A stretch of DNA of 64,000 bases from Amycolatopsis balhimycina FH 1894 (GTDB lineage: Bacteria > Actinomycetota > Actinomycetes > Mycobacteriales > Pseudonocardiaceae), in the NCBI RefSeq assembly GCF_000384295.1, contig NZ_KB913037.1:10057508-10121507 (forward strand), read 5' to 3'. The position numbers and the translations under genes are program-made. Under the pieces are notes generated by a model. That model ran no database searches and had not been told where the DNA came from. It saw only the letters and a list, made by a program, of their open reading frames with translations. Shown piece after piece: positions 39,779 to 48,064 of the stretch. Position 1 is the first letter of the stretch, and each line of letters begins with the position of its first letter.

Positions 39779-40987
39779 ATGACCGCCACCACGGACACCC
39801 CGCGCCTGCCGTTCGACCGGCCGAGCGTCCTCGAGATCGCGCCCCTGTTCGAGGTGCTGCGCCGCCAGGGGCCGGTGGTCGCGGTGACCACCCCGGCGGG
39901 TGACCCGGCCTGGCTGGTCACCGGGTTCGAGCAGGTCCGCGCGGTGTTCACCGACCCGAGGTTCGGCCGCTCGCACCCGGCACCGGAGGAGGCCTCGGCG
40001 CTGTCGGCCGCGGCCATCCTGAGCCGTCCGCAGGGCGACCACGAGACCGAGCACGCCGAACACGCGCGGATGCGGCGGCTGCTCGTGCCCGCGTTCTCCG
40101 CCAACCGGATCCGCCGGCTCGCCGGCCACGTCCAGGAGCTCGCCGACGGCTGCTTCGACGCGATGGACCGGGCCCGGCACGAGGACGAGCCGGTCGACCT
40201 GCACGAACACCTCTCGTTCCCGCTGCCGGTGCTGGTGATCTGCGAGCTGCTCGGCGTCCCCTACGAAGACCGCGGCACGTTCCGCGTGCTGTCGGAACGG
40301 ATGGGCCGGATGGACATCGGCGACGGTGCGGACGCGGCGCTCGACGAGTTCGCCGGCTACATGAGCCGGCTCGCGGCGGTCAAACGCCGGCAGCCCGCCC
40401 AGGACGTCGTCTCCGACCTGGTCCGCGCGCAGGCCGACGACCCGTCCTTCGGCGACGGCGACGTCGCCCGGCTCGCCGCCGGCCTGCTGTTCGCCGGCCA
40501 CGAAACGACGTCCAACCGGATCGACCTCGGCGTGCTGTACCTGCTCACCGACCTCGCCCGGCGCGACGCGCTGGCCGCCGACCCCGAAGGCCGCGTGCAC
40601 GGGGTGGTGGAGGAGATTCTGCGGCTGGCCGCGCCGAGCGGCCTCGGCGTCCTGCGCTACGCCCACGACGACGTCGAGATCGGCGGCGTCGCCATCGCTC
40701 GCGGCGACGCGGTGGTCCTGGCGCTCGGAGCCGCGAACCGGGACCCGGCGGTGTTCCCGGCCGCCGGGACGTTCGACCCGGACCGCAAGCCGAACTCGCA
40801 CATCAGCTTCGCCTACGGCGGCTGGTTCTGCATCGGCGCGAGCCTGGCCCGCACCGAACTGCGGGTCGTGTTCGGTTCGCTGCTCCGCCGGTTCCCCGGG
40901 CTGCGCCTGGCCGTGCCGGTGGATGAACTCGAGGTTCGGACGAACCGTGTCACCGGGGGAGTGGACCGCGTGCCGGTCCTCTGGTAG
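39779..40987 (+). CDS. Cytochrome P450
   Basis: A 402-residue monooxygenase. The start is the ATG at 39779, with GGGGAGGA upstream. The I-helix oxygen-binding motif is AGHETTSN (about residues 239-246), the K-helix ExxR is EEILR near residue 280, and the haem-binding loop is [15 protein letters not shown] with Cys351. The loop lacks the usual His/Arg two residues before Cys (Trp-Phe instead), which is a change from FGxGxHxCxG. The sequence is closest in style to bacterial CYP105/CYP107-like enzymes. It heads a run with an unknown 129-residue protein and a LuxR-type regulator. No ferredoxin or cluster genes are adjacent. Confidence 0.92.
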   Translation: MTATTDTPRLPFDRPSVLEIAPLFEVLRRQGPVVAVTTPAGDPAWLVTGFEQVRAVFTDPRFGRSHPAPEEASALSAAAILSRPQGDHETEHAEHARMRRLLVPAFSANRIRRLAGHVQELADGCFDAMDRARHEDEPVDLHEHLSFPLPVLVICELLGVPYEDRGTFRVLSERMGRMDIGDGADAALDEFAGYMSRLAAVKRRQPAQDVVSDLVRAQADDPSFGDGDVARLAAGLLFAGHETTSNRIDLGVLYLLTDLARRDALAADPEGRVHGVVEEILRLAAPSGLGVLRYAHDDVEIGGVAIARGDAVVLALGAANRDPAVFPAAGTFDPDRKPNSHISFAYGGWFCIGASLARTELRVVFGSLLRRFPGLRLAVPVDELEVRTNRVTGGVDRVPVLW

Positions 40988-41019
40988 ACCATCGGCGTCC
41001 GCTAGTGGAGGAACAAGAC

Positions 41020-41409
41020 GTGACCCTGTGGGAAAAGCTCGGGATGGACGACAAGCTCGTCAAGGTGCTGAAGGAGATCCCGCCGGGACCCGACGCCGCC
41101 GAGTTCGGCCAGGCCTACGTCACGATCCACCAGCTGGCCGTTGAGCTGGACCAGCGGTTCCCCGAGGTGCGCACGCAGCTGGACGTGCCGCTGGGCGGCG
41201 GCGCGACCCGGCACGCCGGCCTCGTCGAGCTGCTCGGCAAGGAGCTGGTGGACAAGATCAAGCGCTACGGCGACGTCTACCCGATCGAGGCCGCGCAGCT
41301 GTCGTCCGTGCGGTTCCGTGAACTGCGGCTTCGCGGTCCCGGTGGGCGGGACCTGGTCGGCGCGTCGAAGAAGGACCTGCCGTTGATCCGCCTGCGGCCG
41401 AAGGACTGA
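41020..41409 (+). CDS. Unknown 129-residue protein between the P450 and the LuxR gene
   Basis: A GTG at 41020 has GGAGGA exactly 7 bases upstream; an in-frame GTG at 41005 overlaps that site and is rejected. The protein begins MTLWEKLGMDDKLVKVLKEIPPGP and has a helical N-half and a beta-rich C-half (VRFRELRLRGPGGRDLVGASKKDLPLIRLRP). No domain is recognised. It starts 32 bases after the P450 stop and ends 3 bases before the regulator start, so the three genes are probably one operon. Confidence 0.78.
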   Translation: MTLWEKLGMDDKLVKVLKEIPPGPDAAEFGQAYVTIHQLAVELDQRFPEVRTQLDVPLGGGATRHAGLVELLGKELVDKIKRYGDVYPIEAAQLSSVRFRELRLRGPGGRDLVGASKKDLPLIRLRPKD

Positions 41410-41412
41410 GTG

Positions 41413-42063
41413 ATGCTCGCCCCGCCGGTCCGGGTCCTCGTGGCCGACCGCGACCCGGCGGTGCGGGCCCGCGTGGGCACGATCCTCGGCGAGGCCGACG
41501 GCATCGAGGTGGTCGGTTCGGCCCCCGACGCGACGGCGGCGCTGGTCACCCTCCGGCGGCGGCTGCCGGACGTGATCCTGCTGGACCTGCGCCTGGGACT
41601 GCCGGTGCGGGAGCCGGTTTCCCGGCGGTCCGCGGTGGTGGCGCTGGCGGCGTTCGACTCGGACGCGGGAATCCTGCGCGCGCTGCGGGACGGCGCGGCC
41701 GGGTTCCTGCTGCGCTCGGCCCGCCGCAACGAACTGGTCAAGGTGGTCCGCCTGGCCGCGGACGGCCACCTGGTGCTGTCCCCCGACGCGACCCGCCGGC
41801 TGGTGTCGGCGGCGACCCGGTTGTCCGGCCCGCGCGACGAGCGGCTGGCGCAGGTGGACCGGTTGTCGGCCCGCGAGACCGACGTGCTCGTCGCGATCGG
41901 GGCGGCGCTGACGAACGCCGAAATCGCCTCGCGGCTCGGCCTCCCGGAGCCGGTGGTGCGCGACTGCGTCGCGAGGGTGGTGCGCAAGCTCGGCTGCGCG
42001 CACCGGACGGCGGCGGGGCTGCTGGCGTACGAGCGTGGGTTGTGCCGTCCGGGCGTGAATTGA
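41413..42063 (+). CDS. NarL/LuxR-type response regulator
   Basis: A 216-residue regulator. Residues 5-115 are a receiver domain: VRVLVADRDPAVRARVGTIL gives the acidic pocket, VILLDLRLGLPV the phospho-acceptor Asp, and the conserved Lys is at the end (LLRSARRNELVKVVR is unusual there, with Arg/Ser in place of the standard Lys region). Residues 145-205 are a LuxR domain (LSARETDVLVAIGAALTNAEIASRLGLPEPVVRDCVARVVRKLGC). No sensor kinase is adjacent. The GTG at 41410 is an alternative start. It ends just before the dispersed inverted repeat at 42066. Confidence 0.9.
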   Translation: MLAPPVRVLVADRDPAVRARVGTILGEADGIEVVGSAPDATAALVTLRRRLPDVILLDLRLGLPVREPVSRRSAVVALAAFDSDAGILRALRDGAAGFLLRSARRNELVKVVRLAADGHLVLSPDATRRLVSAATRLSGPRDERLAQVDRLSARETDVLVAIGAALTNAEIASRLGLPEPVVRDCVARVVRKLGCAHRTAAGLLAYERGLCRPGVN

Positions 42064-42065
42064 CG

Positions 42066-42110
42066 TGAACGACTCTTTCCTGATGTCCGACGACAGGAAA
42101 GAGTCGTTCA
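42066..42110. repeat. Dispersed inverted repeat, copy 2
   Basis: A 17-bp perfect stem (42066-42082 with 42094-42110) and an 11-base loop, arms beginning TGAACGACTCTTTCC. It lies between convergent genes (the LuxR-type regulator and the sedolisin) and is very similar to the copy at 62218-62270. Confidence 0.9.
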
Positions 42111-42128
42111 TGACATGCCTGCTCGCCG

Positions 42129-43295
42129 TCAGAAGCCGGCGAGGCCGTCCGGGACGCCGACGCCCGTCGGAGCGTCGTAACCCGGGCCCGCGAGGCACAG
42201 GTAGTCGCCGCCGCACTTCTGGCCCGTGCCCGTCCGGTCGTTGCTGCCCGTGGTCACGTCGGTGAACGAACCGGCCTTGGCGTACAGGCCGGCCGGCTGA
42301 ACCGCTCCCGCGTGCCCGGACCGGCCGGCCAGCCCGGCGACGAACGGCGCCGAGGCGCTGGTGCCGTTCACGCTGATCCAGCCGCCGGCGTCGGCGAAGT
42401 GGATGGCGATGTCCTCCGCCACCGCGGCGATGTCCGCTACCGTTCGCTTGGCGCAGTGGGTGTCCGCCTGCCACGCCGGTTTCGCGATGTACGCCGAACA
42501 GCCGCTGCCGCCGCGTCGCCACGCCGACTCCGTCCAGCCCCGCGGGGAGTCCGGGTCGCGGGCCAGCGACGTCCCGCCGACGGCGATCGTCGAGGCCACC
42601 ACCGCCGGATAGCTCGCCGCTGTGAAACCGGTGTCGCCCGAGGACGCCACGACCGTGACGCCCGGGTGCTGGTAGTGGCTCGCGAAGGCCAGCGGAGTGC
42701 TGCCTTCGCGCGCGCCGTAGCTGTTCGACACCACCTTCGCGCCCAGCAGGACCGCTGTGTCCTCCGTCTCCGCGAGGTCGGCGAACCCGGGCGAATGGCC
42801 TTCCACCACGACGATCCGGCACGACGGGCACGCCGCCGACACCATCGAGACGTCCAATGTGGACTCCATCGCCCAGCCGGAGTCCTCCGGCGGCAGGGGA
42901 GCCGGCGTGCCCTGCTGGTTCACCTTCCGGAAGCAGCCGTTCGCCGTGGTGCACGGCGGCAGGCCGTACTGCGTCCGGTAGGCGGCGAGGTCGGCCTCCA
43001 GGCTCGGGGCGTCATAGGCGATCGAGATGCCGACGACGGTGTCCGGCCCCGGCTGGCCGGGCAGCCGGTAGGCCGACGCGAGGTCGCCGGCACCCCAGCC
43101 GGCCGGGCCGTCGACCAGGGTGCGCGCCGCACCCGGTGTGTACGTCGTGAGGCACCGCAGGACGTCCGGACCGGTGTCGGGACACGCCGGGCGCGGGACC
43201 GGCGCCGCGGACGCGGCCGGGGCGACCGCGCACCCGATGGCCGCCGCCGCGCACACCGACGTCAGCGCGCGAATCAATGTGTTCACTGTGGACAT
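42129..43295 (-). CDS. Secreted S53 family (sedolisin-type) serine peptidase
   Basis: A 388-residue exported peptidase with a signal peptide ending near residue 31 (AASAAP). All sedolisin catalytic residues are present: E134-x-x-x-D138 in MESTLDVSMVSAACP, D211 in SSGDTG and Ser303 in NGTSASAPFVAG. A C-terminal calcium-site pattern (FTDVTTGSNDRTG) is also seen. Unlike most sedolisins it has no recognisable pro-domain, and cysteines suggest disulfides. The start lies 5 bases after the stop of the 703-residue exported protein upstream, so they are one operon and that protein may act as inhibitor, chaperone or partner. Confidence 0.9.
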   Translation of the reverse strand: MSTVNTLIRALTSVCAAAAIGCAVAPAASAAPVPRPACPDTGPDVLRCLTTYTPGAARTLVDGPAGWGAGDLASAYRLPGQPGPDTVVGISIAYDAPSLEADLAAYRTQYGLPPCTTANGCFRKVNQQGTPAPLPPEDSGWAMESTLDVSMVSAACPSCRIVVVEGHSPGFADLAETEDTAVLLGAKVVSNSYGAREGSTPLAFASHYQHPGVTVVASSGDTGFTAASYPAVVASTIAVGGTSLARDPDSPRGWTESAWRRGGSGCSAYIAKPAWQADTHCAKRTVADIAAVAEDIAIHFADAGGWISVNGTSASAPFVAGLAGRSGHAGAVQPAGLYAKAGSFTDVTTGSNDRTGTGQKCGGDYLCLAGPGYDAPTGVGVPDGLAGF

Positions 43296-43300
43296 TCCCC

Positions 43301-45412
43301 TCAGTACGGATAGACGTGGTAGGCGGCGGTGATCGTCTCGGCGATCGTCGCCCCGGCGGCGTCGGTGGCCGTGACGCGCAGCGAGACGTCCGTGGCCGCG
43401 GTGAAGTCCGCGTGGAAGACGCCGTCGCCGCGGGGTGACATGGTCGCGTCCTGCCAGGTGGTGCCGTCCGTCGAGTACTGCACGGTCGCGGCCGTCACCG
43501 GCGAAGCGGTGCTCAGCTGCAGGTGCCCGACCGTGAGGTCCAAGCTCTGCGGGCCACGCGGGGCAGACCCGTCCAGACGCAGCCCGCCGACCGAGTAGCC
43601 GAGCGTCAGCATCGGCTCGACCGCGCACGACCGCTCCTGGCCACGCGCGCTGCAGTACAGCGCCGTCGGCAGCGTGCTGCCGTCGACGTGCTGCGACTTC
43701 CACGTCCACTCGGTGTGGCTCGCCGTGCTGAGGGCGTACATCGGGCCCGTGCGGCTCGCGTCGATGGTGAGGCCCAGCGTCGACGGCCCGGGGGCGACTT
43801 CCTGGGCCAAGCTCACCGCGGTCGACCCGGCGGTGGCGCCGCCCTCCGCGAGCTTCGCGCCGTCCTGGGTCAGCGTGTAGTGCCCGGTCAGCGTGTCCCG
43901 TGGCTCGGCGACGAACCCGAACCCGGTATGGCCGGCCTGGTTGTCGCTGAACGGGGTGACCGCCAGCCGCAGCAGGTCACCCGCCCGGGTGGCCGCCGGT
44001 TGCTCCGGGGCCCGGCCTTCGGTCAGGGGCAGCAGCGCCACGCGACCCGCCGCGTGCAGCGGGAACCGGTTCCAGTCCTCCGTGACGGTGGAACCGCCCT
44101 GGTAGAGGTGGAACGCTTCGTACTGAGCCCCGGCCCAGCGGGGATCCGGCCCGGGCACGACGTACTTCGAGAGCGCGCCGAACCAGATCAGGTCCGGCGC
44201 GGCCGAGACGTACTCCGTCTGCTTCCGGGGCAGCTCGATCGCGTGCGCCGGCCGGCCGCCGCCGTCCTCGAAGGAGAAGATGCCGCTGCGCTGGCGCAGC
44301 CCCATCGTGGCGTACTCGCTGAAGTAGGCGGCGTTGACGGTGGCGACGTCCTTCGCCGTGATCACGTACCACTGCTGCGGAATCGTGCCGATGGCCGCCT
44401 TCTGCACCACGTATTCGTACGGCGTGCCCGGTCCGGGCGGGGACACGAGCCTGCTGTACGGGTAGGTCTGCAGGGCCCCGGTGCGCACCGGGACGGCCGT
44501 CGGGGAGACCGAAATCGGCACGCCGGGCCCCGCGTCGAAGTCGATCACCTGTGCCGGCCCCGTCTTCGCGGCGCGGCGGAACAGGAACCCGTTGTCGTCG
44601 AGCAGCGCCGGACGCGGCGTCACCCAGGTCACCTTGCTGGACGCGCGCTTCGCGTCGACGCGGACGGTCGTGTCCGCCTTGACCGCGAACTCGGGCTGCG
44701 CGCTGAACCGCAGCTCGGTCGGGTTGCCGTCGGCGTCGGCCGTCCAGAAGACGCCGAGCGCGCTGTAGTTCCCGTCCGGCACGCTGAACTTCGCCGTGCC
44801 GCCCGAGAAGTAGTTCAGGGTTTCGTCCAGGTCGAGGAGGTTCCCGTCGTCGGTGTTGTACAGGAACGCCATACCGGTGCCGGCCGGCTTCCCGCCGATG
44901 TCGGTGGCGTCGACCGACACCGTGCGCATCACCGACCGCGGCTGGACGGCTTGCCGCTTCGGCGTCCCGGAGAGCGCGAAGCTCGCTCCACCGGCGAAGA
45001 GGCCTTGCCCGCCGAAATGCCCGCGCGCGTTGTCCTCTTTGAACTGCTTCGCCAGGGCGGCGCCGAAGGTCCTGGTGTCGGCCGGGGCTTTCGCGCCGGC
45101 CAGCACGGCCTTGACGTCGAACAGGCTCAAGTCCAGCCCACGCCCGAGGTAGGGGAGCGCGGTACCGGGGACCTCGTAGGCGCGACCGCCGAGCCGCAGG
45201 TGCACCAGCGCCCGCGCCATGCCTTTCCCGGCGGCCGGCTGGACCTCGAACGTGTCACGGCCGTCCGGAGTGGTCCGGACGGTGACGCGGTCTCCGGTGA
45301 CGAGCGTCGCGGTCGACGGCGGGATCGCGGCGACCGCGGACGGCGGGGCGAGCCCGGCCAGGCCCGCCTGGCCCGCGAGCAGGACCCCGATGATGGACGA
45401 GCTTCTTCGCAC
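43301..45412 (-). CDS. Large secreted protein with subtilase-like accessory domains but no catalytic domain
   Basis: A 703-residue exported protein. I chose the GTG at 45412 because a perfect GGAGG lies 5 bases before it, giving a typical signal peptide; a longer start at 45439 has no such site. After the signal, STATLVTGDRVTVRTTPDGRDTFEVQPAAGKG and a following KFEVP-like region match the N-terminal segment of actinobacterial S8 peptidases, and the C-terminal part has Ig/FN3-like strands (VQYSTDGTTWQDATMSPRGDGVFHADF). No Asp-His-Ser catalytic motifs are found in between. It may therefore be a degenerate peptidase relative or a secreted partner of the sedolisin encoded 5 bases downstream. Confidence 0.8.
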   Translation of the reverse strand: MRRSSSIIGVLLAGQAGLAGLAPPSAVAAIPPSTATLVTGDRVTVRTTPDGRDTFEVQPAAGKGMARALVHLRLGGRAYEVPGTALPYLGRGLDLSLFDVKAVLAGAKAPADTRTFGAALAKQFKEDNARGHFGGQGLFAGGASFALSGTPKRQAVQPRSVMRTVSVDATDIGGKPAGTGMAFLYNTDDGNLLDLDETLNYFSGGTAKFSVPDGNYSALGVFWTADADGNPTELRFSAQPEFAVKADTTVRVDAKRASSKVTWVTPRPALLDDNGFLFRRAAKTGPAQVIDFDAGPGVPISVSPTAVPVRTGALQTYPYSRLVSPPGPGTPYEYVVQKAAIGTIPQQWYVITAKDVATVNAAYFSEYATMGLRQRSGIFSFEDGGGRPAHAIELPRKQTEYVSAAPDLIWFGALSKYVVPGPDPRWAGAQYEAFHLYQGGSTVTEDWNRFPLHAAGRVALLPLTEGRAPEQPAATRAGDLLRLAVTPFSDNQAGHTGFGFVAEPRDTLTGHYTLTQDGAKLAEGGATAGSTAVSLAQEVAPGPSTLGLTIDASRTGPMYALSTASHTEWTWKSQHVDGSTLPTALYCSARGQERSCAVEPMLTLGYSVGGLRLDGSAPRGPQSLDLTVGHLQLSTASPVTAATVQYSTDGTTWQDATMSPRGDGVFHADFTAATDVSLRVTATDAAGATIAETITAAYHVYPY

Positions 45413-45531
45413 TGGCGCCTCCGTGTGATGGCTGAGCACACTTCCGGAGAACCAGTTGCCTCGACCGTTGAAGGACGTTCACGATCTTGCCGGAATTACG
45501 CCGATCGGCTCAGCGACGCACCGTGGCGACG

Positions 45532-45861
45532 CTAGCCCTGGGCGCGTGCCTTCTCGAGCTCGGCGAGGAATTCCGCGACCTTCTTGCGGTCGCCGTAGTC
45601 GTACTGGAACGCGTTGCCGGCCAGCTTGTCGGCGAACATCGGCACATTCGTGACGACGTCGGGGGACGAATCCGGGGTCACGAACACGATCTTGCCCGGT
45701 TTCCACGCCGTCGCCGGGCTGTGCTCGACCCGGGTGATCTTCGCGACCGGGAACCGGTTCTTGGTGTCGTCGGGGACGATTCCCCAGCTCGTCGTCGCGA
45801 TGCTGAGCGTGACGGTGTGTCCGTCGAAACGGATCGACCGGCGCCTGGACCTGATGTGCAC
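45532..45861 (-). CDS. PH-like domain protein
   Basis: A 109-residue protein (GTG start at 45861). Strands FDGHTVTLSIATTSWGIVPDDTKNRFPVAKITRVEHSPATAWKPGKIVFVTP and a final helix (KKVAEFLAELEKARAQG) match the short bacterial PH-like/DUF4429-type layout, in which a beta barrel is closed by one helix. Cytosolic, no signal. It is on the same strand as the kinase gene, about 70 bases from its stop. Function unknown. Confidence 0.65.
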   Translation of the reverse strand: MHIRSRRRSIRFDGHTVTLSIATTSWGIVPDDTKNRFPVAKITRVEHSPATAWKPGKIVFVTPDSSPDVVTNVPMFADKLAGNAFQYDYGDRKKVAEFLAELEKARAQG

Positions 45862-45932
45862 GATGCCTCCCCGAAGGCCGCGCTCCGACTATCGCAGAGC
45901 ACGCGGCCGGGGGAACAGGTGCTTTCGGGTGC

Positions 45933-47285
45933 TCAGAGAGTCCGGCAGGTGAGGGACGGGCGGGCGCCGCCGCTTCCGCTCTGCGTCAAGGCGATGAAGC
46001 CGAACGTCGTCGACCCGCTCGCGTCCAGCTTCGCGTTCCAGGACGCGTTTTCCACCGTCACCGCCGAACCCTCGACGGTGAAGCTGCCGTTCCACAGGTC
46101 GCTGATGCGGTGCCCGGCGGGCAACGTCCAGAGGACGCGCCAGCCCGAGAGGCCGGCGCCGTGGTCGTTGCGGACCGTCACCTCCACCTGGTAGCCGCCC
46201 GGCCAGGAGTTCGTCACCTCGTAGCGGGCGGCACAGCCCAGGTCGGTGGTGGTCGTCGGGGACGGCGGCGTCGTGCCGGGAGGAGAGGACGAGACCGGCG
46301 CCGCGACGGTGGCCGTGCCGTCCGGGACCAGCGCCGTCCCGATCACGACGCCCAATGCCAGCAGGACCGCACCGGCCGCGGAGGCCAGGACGATCGGGCG
46401 CCGCGAACGCCGGACGCGGATCAGGCGGGTCGCGGTCCGCCGGGGCCGCGACGGCGGCAGCGGACGGTTCTCGGTGACCGCCTCGAACAGCTCCTGGGCT
46501 TCGACCATGGTCGGGCGTTCCGCGGGATCGCGCCGCAGGAGCCGGCCGAGGACCTCGGCGAGCGGCCCGTCGTGCCGCGGCGGGATGACCTCCTCCTTGG
46601 CGACCTTCAGGAGCAGGGCGATCGGGTTGTCGTCGGTGCCGAACGGCGGCGTGCCCTCCAGCGCGCGGTAGAGCGTCGCGCCGAGCGCGAACACGTCCGC
46701 CGGGAAGCCGCCTTCGCCGCCGCCGGCGACTTCGGGGGCCAGGAAGGCGGGAGTGCCGGCGATGAAGCCGCCGCCGGTCACCAGTCCTTCGCCGGTCGCC
46801 CGGGAAATGCCGAAGTCGGCGATCTTGGCGACGCCGGATTCGCCGATGAGAACGTTGGCGGGCGTGACGTCGCGGTGCATGACGCCTTCGGCGTGCGCGG
46901 CCGCGAGCGCCGACGCGATCTGCGCGCCGATGCGGGCCACCTCGTCGGCGGGCAGCCTGTCCCGGTCGAGCAGGATGTCCGCGAGACTGCGCGACGGCAG
47001 GTACTCCATGACCAGGTAGGGCTCGCCGGACACCTCGACGACGTCGTGCACCGTGACCGCGTGCGGGTGCCGCAGCCGCGCGGTCAGCCGCGCTTCGCGC
47101 AGGGCGCGCAGGGCCGCCTGGTCACCGGCGGCCTGCCCGATGGCCGGGTCGTAGTCCAGCTGCTTCACCGCGACCACGCGGTCGAGCCGCTCGTCGCGGG
47201 CGCGCCAGACGACGCCCATCGCCCCCTGGCCGATCCGCTCGGCCAGCCGGTAGCGCCCGGCGATCAACTCTCCTGCGTCGGTCAC
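45933..47285 (-). CDS. Receptor-like Ser/Thr protein kinase with an extracellular CBM2 domain
   Basis: A 450-residue Hanks-type kinase (GTG start). Kinase residues 12-270: the Gly-rich loop is IGQGAMGVVW, Lys41 in VAVKQL, HRDVTPANVL at 137-144 with catalytic Asp139, and DFGIS at 157. A basic stretch precedes one membrane helix (297-320). A Thr/Pro linker then leads to a family 2 carbohydrate-binding module (351-450): CAARYEVTNSWPGGYQVEVTVRNDHGAGLSGWRVLWTLP, WNGSFTVEGSAVTVENASWNAKL, with Cys351 and Cys447 for the usual disulfide and several Trp. CBM2 binds cellulose or chitin, so the kinase should sense insoluble polysaccharide outside the cell. The HRD loop has Thr in place of the usual Lys. 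Confidence 0.93.
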   Translation of the reverse strand: MTDAGELIAGRYRLAERIGQGAMGVVWRARDERLDRVVAVKQLDYDPAIGQAAGDQAALRALREARLTARLRHPHAVTVHDVVEVSGEPYLVMEYLPSRSLADILLDRDRLPADEVARIGAQIASALAAAHAEGVMHRDVTPANVLIGESGVAKIADFGISRATGEGLVTGGGFIAGTPAFLAPEVAGGGEGGFPADVFALGATLYRALEGTPPFGTDDNPIALLLKVAKEEVIPPRHDGPLAEVLGRLLRRDPAERPTMVEAQELFEAVTENRPLPPSRPRRTATRLIRVRRSRRPIVLASAAGAVLLALGVVIGTALVPDGTATVAAPVSSSPPGTTPPSPTTTTDLGCAARYEVTNSWPGGYQVEVTVRNDHGAGLSGWRVLWTLPAGHRISDLWNGSFTVEGSAVTVENASWNAKLDASGSTTFGFIALTQSGSGGARPSLTCRTL

Positions 47286-47383
47286 GACGACCTCCCGGCC
47301 TTCCCACCGGACACACGGGTGCGGAAGACGATCGGTTCGAGCTTAGCGACCTGCCCGCCGGAATGCCGACGGACAGGTCGCGC

Positions 47384-47845
47384 TCAGGCGCCGGGCCGGT
47401 GCAGCTGGTCCCACGTCGGGACGTACGGGGCGAAGCGGAGCTTCATCCCGGCCTCGCCCGGCAGCTTGTCCGCCTTCCGGGCGTTGCAGCTGCGGGCCGT
47501 GCCGCCGCACGCGGCGACGGTGTTGAGCCAGTCGGTCCGGTCGCCGCCGCGGCTGATCGGCCGCACGTGGTCGATCGTGGTGGCGCGCTGCCCGCAGTAC
47601 GCGCAGCGGTGCCCGTCCCGGACCAGCACACCGCGCCGGGACCAGCGCGGTGGCTGCGTATATCGCCACTTCATGACGACGTACCGCAGCAACCGCACGA
47701 TCTTGGGGCGCGGGAACAGCCCGTAGGCGAGGCCGTCTTCGGCCTCGTGGATCTCGGCGACGTGCCGCACGAGCATGCGGATCGCGTGCGGGACGGAAAC
47801 GGTCTGCAGCGGCTCGTAGCCGGCGTTGAGGACGAGAACCTTCAC
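47384..47845 (-). CDS. HNH endonuclease family protein
   Basis: A 153-residue protein (GTG start). The HNH motif is RDGHRCAYCGQRATTIDHVRPISRGGDRTDWLNTVAACGGTARSCNARKADK, with CxxC...CxxxxxxC for structural zinc and His-Asn-like catalytic residues (IDHVRP). The N-terminal part (VLVLNAGYEPLQTVSVPHAIRMLVRHVAEI) is typical of the widespread small HNH proteins of actinobacteria. Its substrate is not known, and such proteins are often housekeeping rather than mobile-element genes. Confidence 0.88.
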   Translation of the reverse strand: MKVLVLNAGYEPLQTVSVPHAIRMLVRHVAEIHEAEDGLAYGLFPRPKIVRLLRYVVMKWRYTQPPRWSRRGVLVRDGHRCAYCGQRATTIDHVRPISRGGDRTDWLNTVAACGGTARSCNARKADKLPGEAGMKLRFAPYVPTWDQLHRPGA

Positions 47846-48064
47846 GGCGCACCTCTTTCTGCTTCGAATACGCGGAAAGCCGCCCGGCCGGCGGCTTCTC
47901 TCTGGTACGGATCATCGTCGCCGAGTGGCCTGAGCTGCGTCAATCGTGTTTCACCGCGGCGGGCGCGTACGGAAGAAACGCCCCGTGACCGCCGGTCGCG
48001 TCGATGCCCCCCGGCGCCGCTCGGTAGGATCGACCCACCCTCGCCGAACCGGAAAGGAACGGAA

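Noticed and set aside
38890..42110. Biosynthetic gene cluster around the P450
   Set aside because: Only one tailoring-type enzyme is present, with no polyketide, peptide or terpene synthase genes.
43523..45535. A 670-residue plus-strand open frame opposite the large exported protein
   Set aside because: It is the antisense of a gene with a signal peptide and family features, contains long Arg/Gly/Pro-rich low-complexity stretches, and arises from the GC-rich codon bias.
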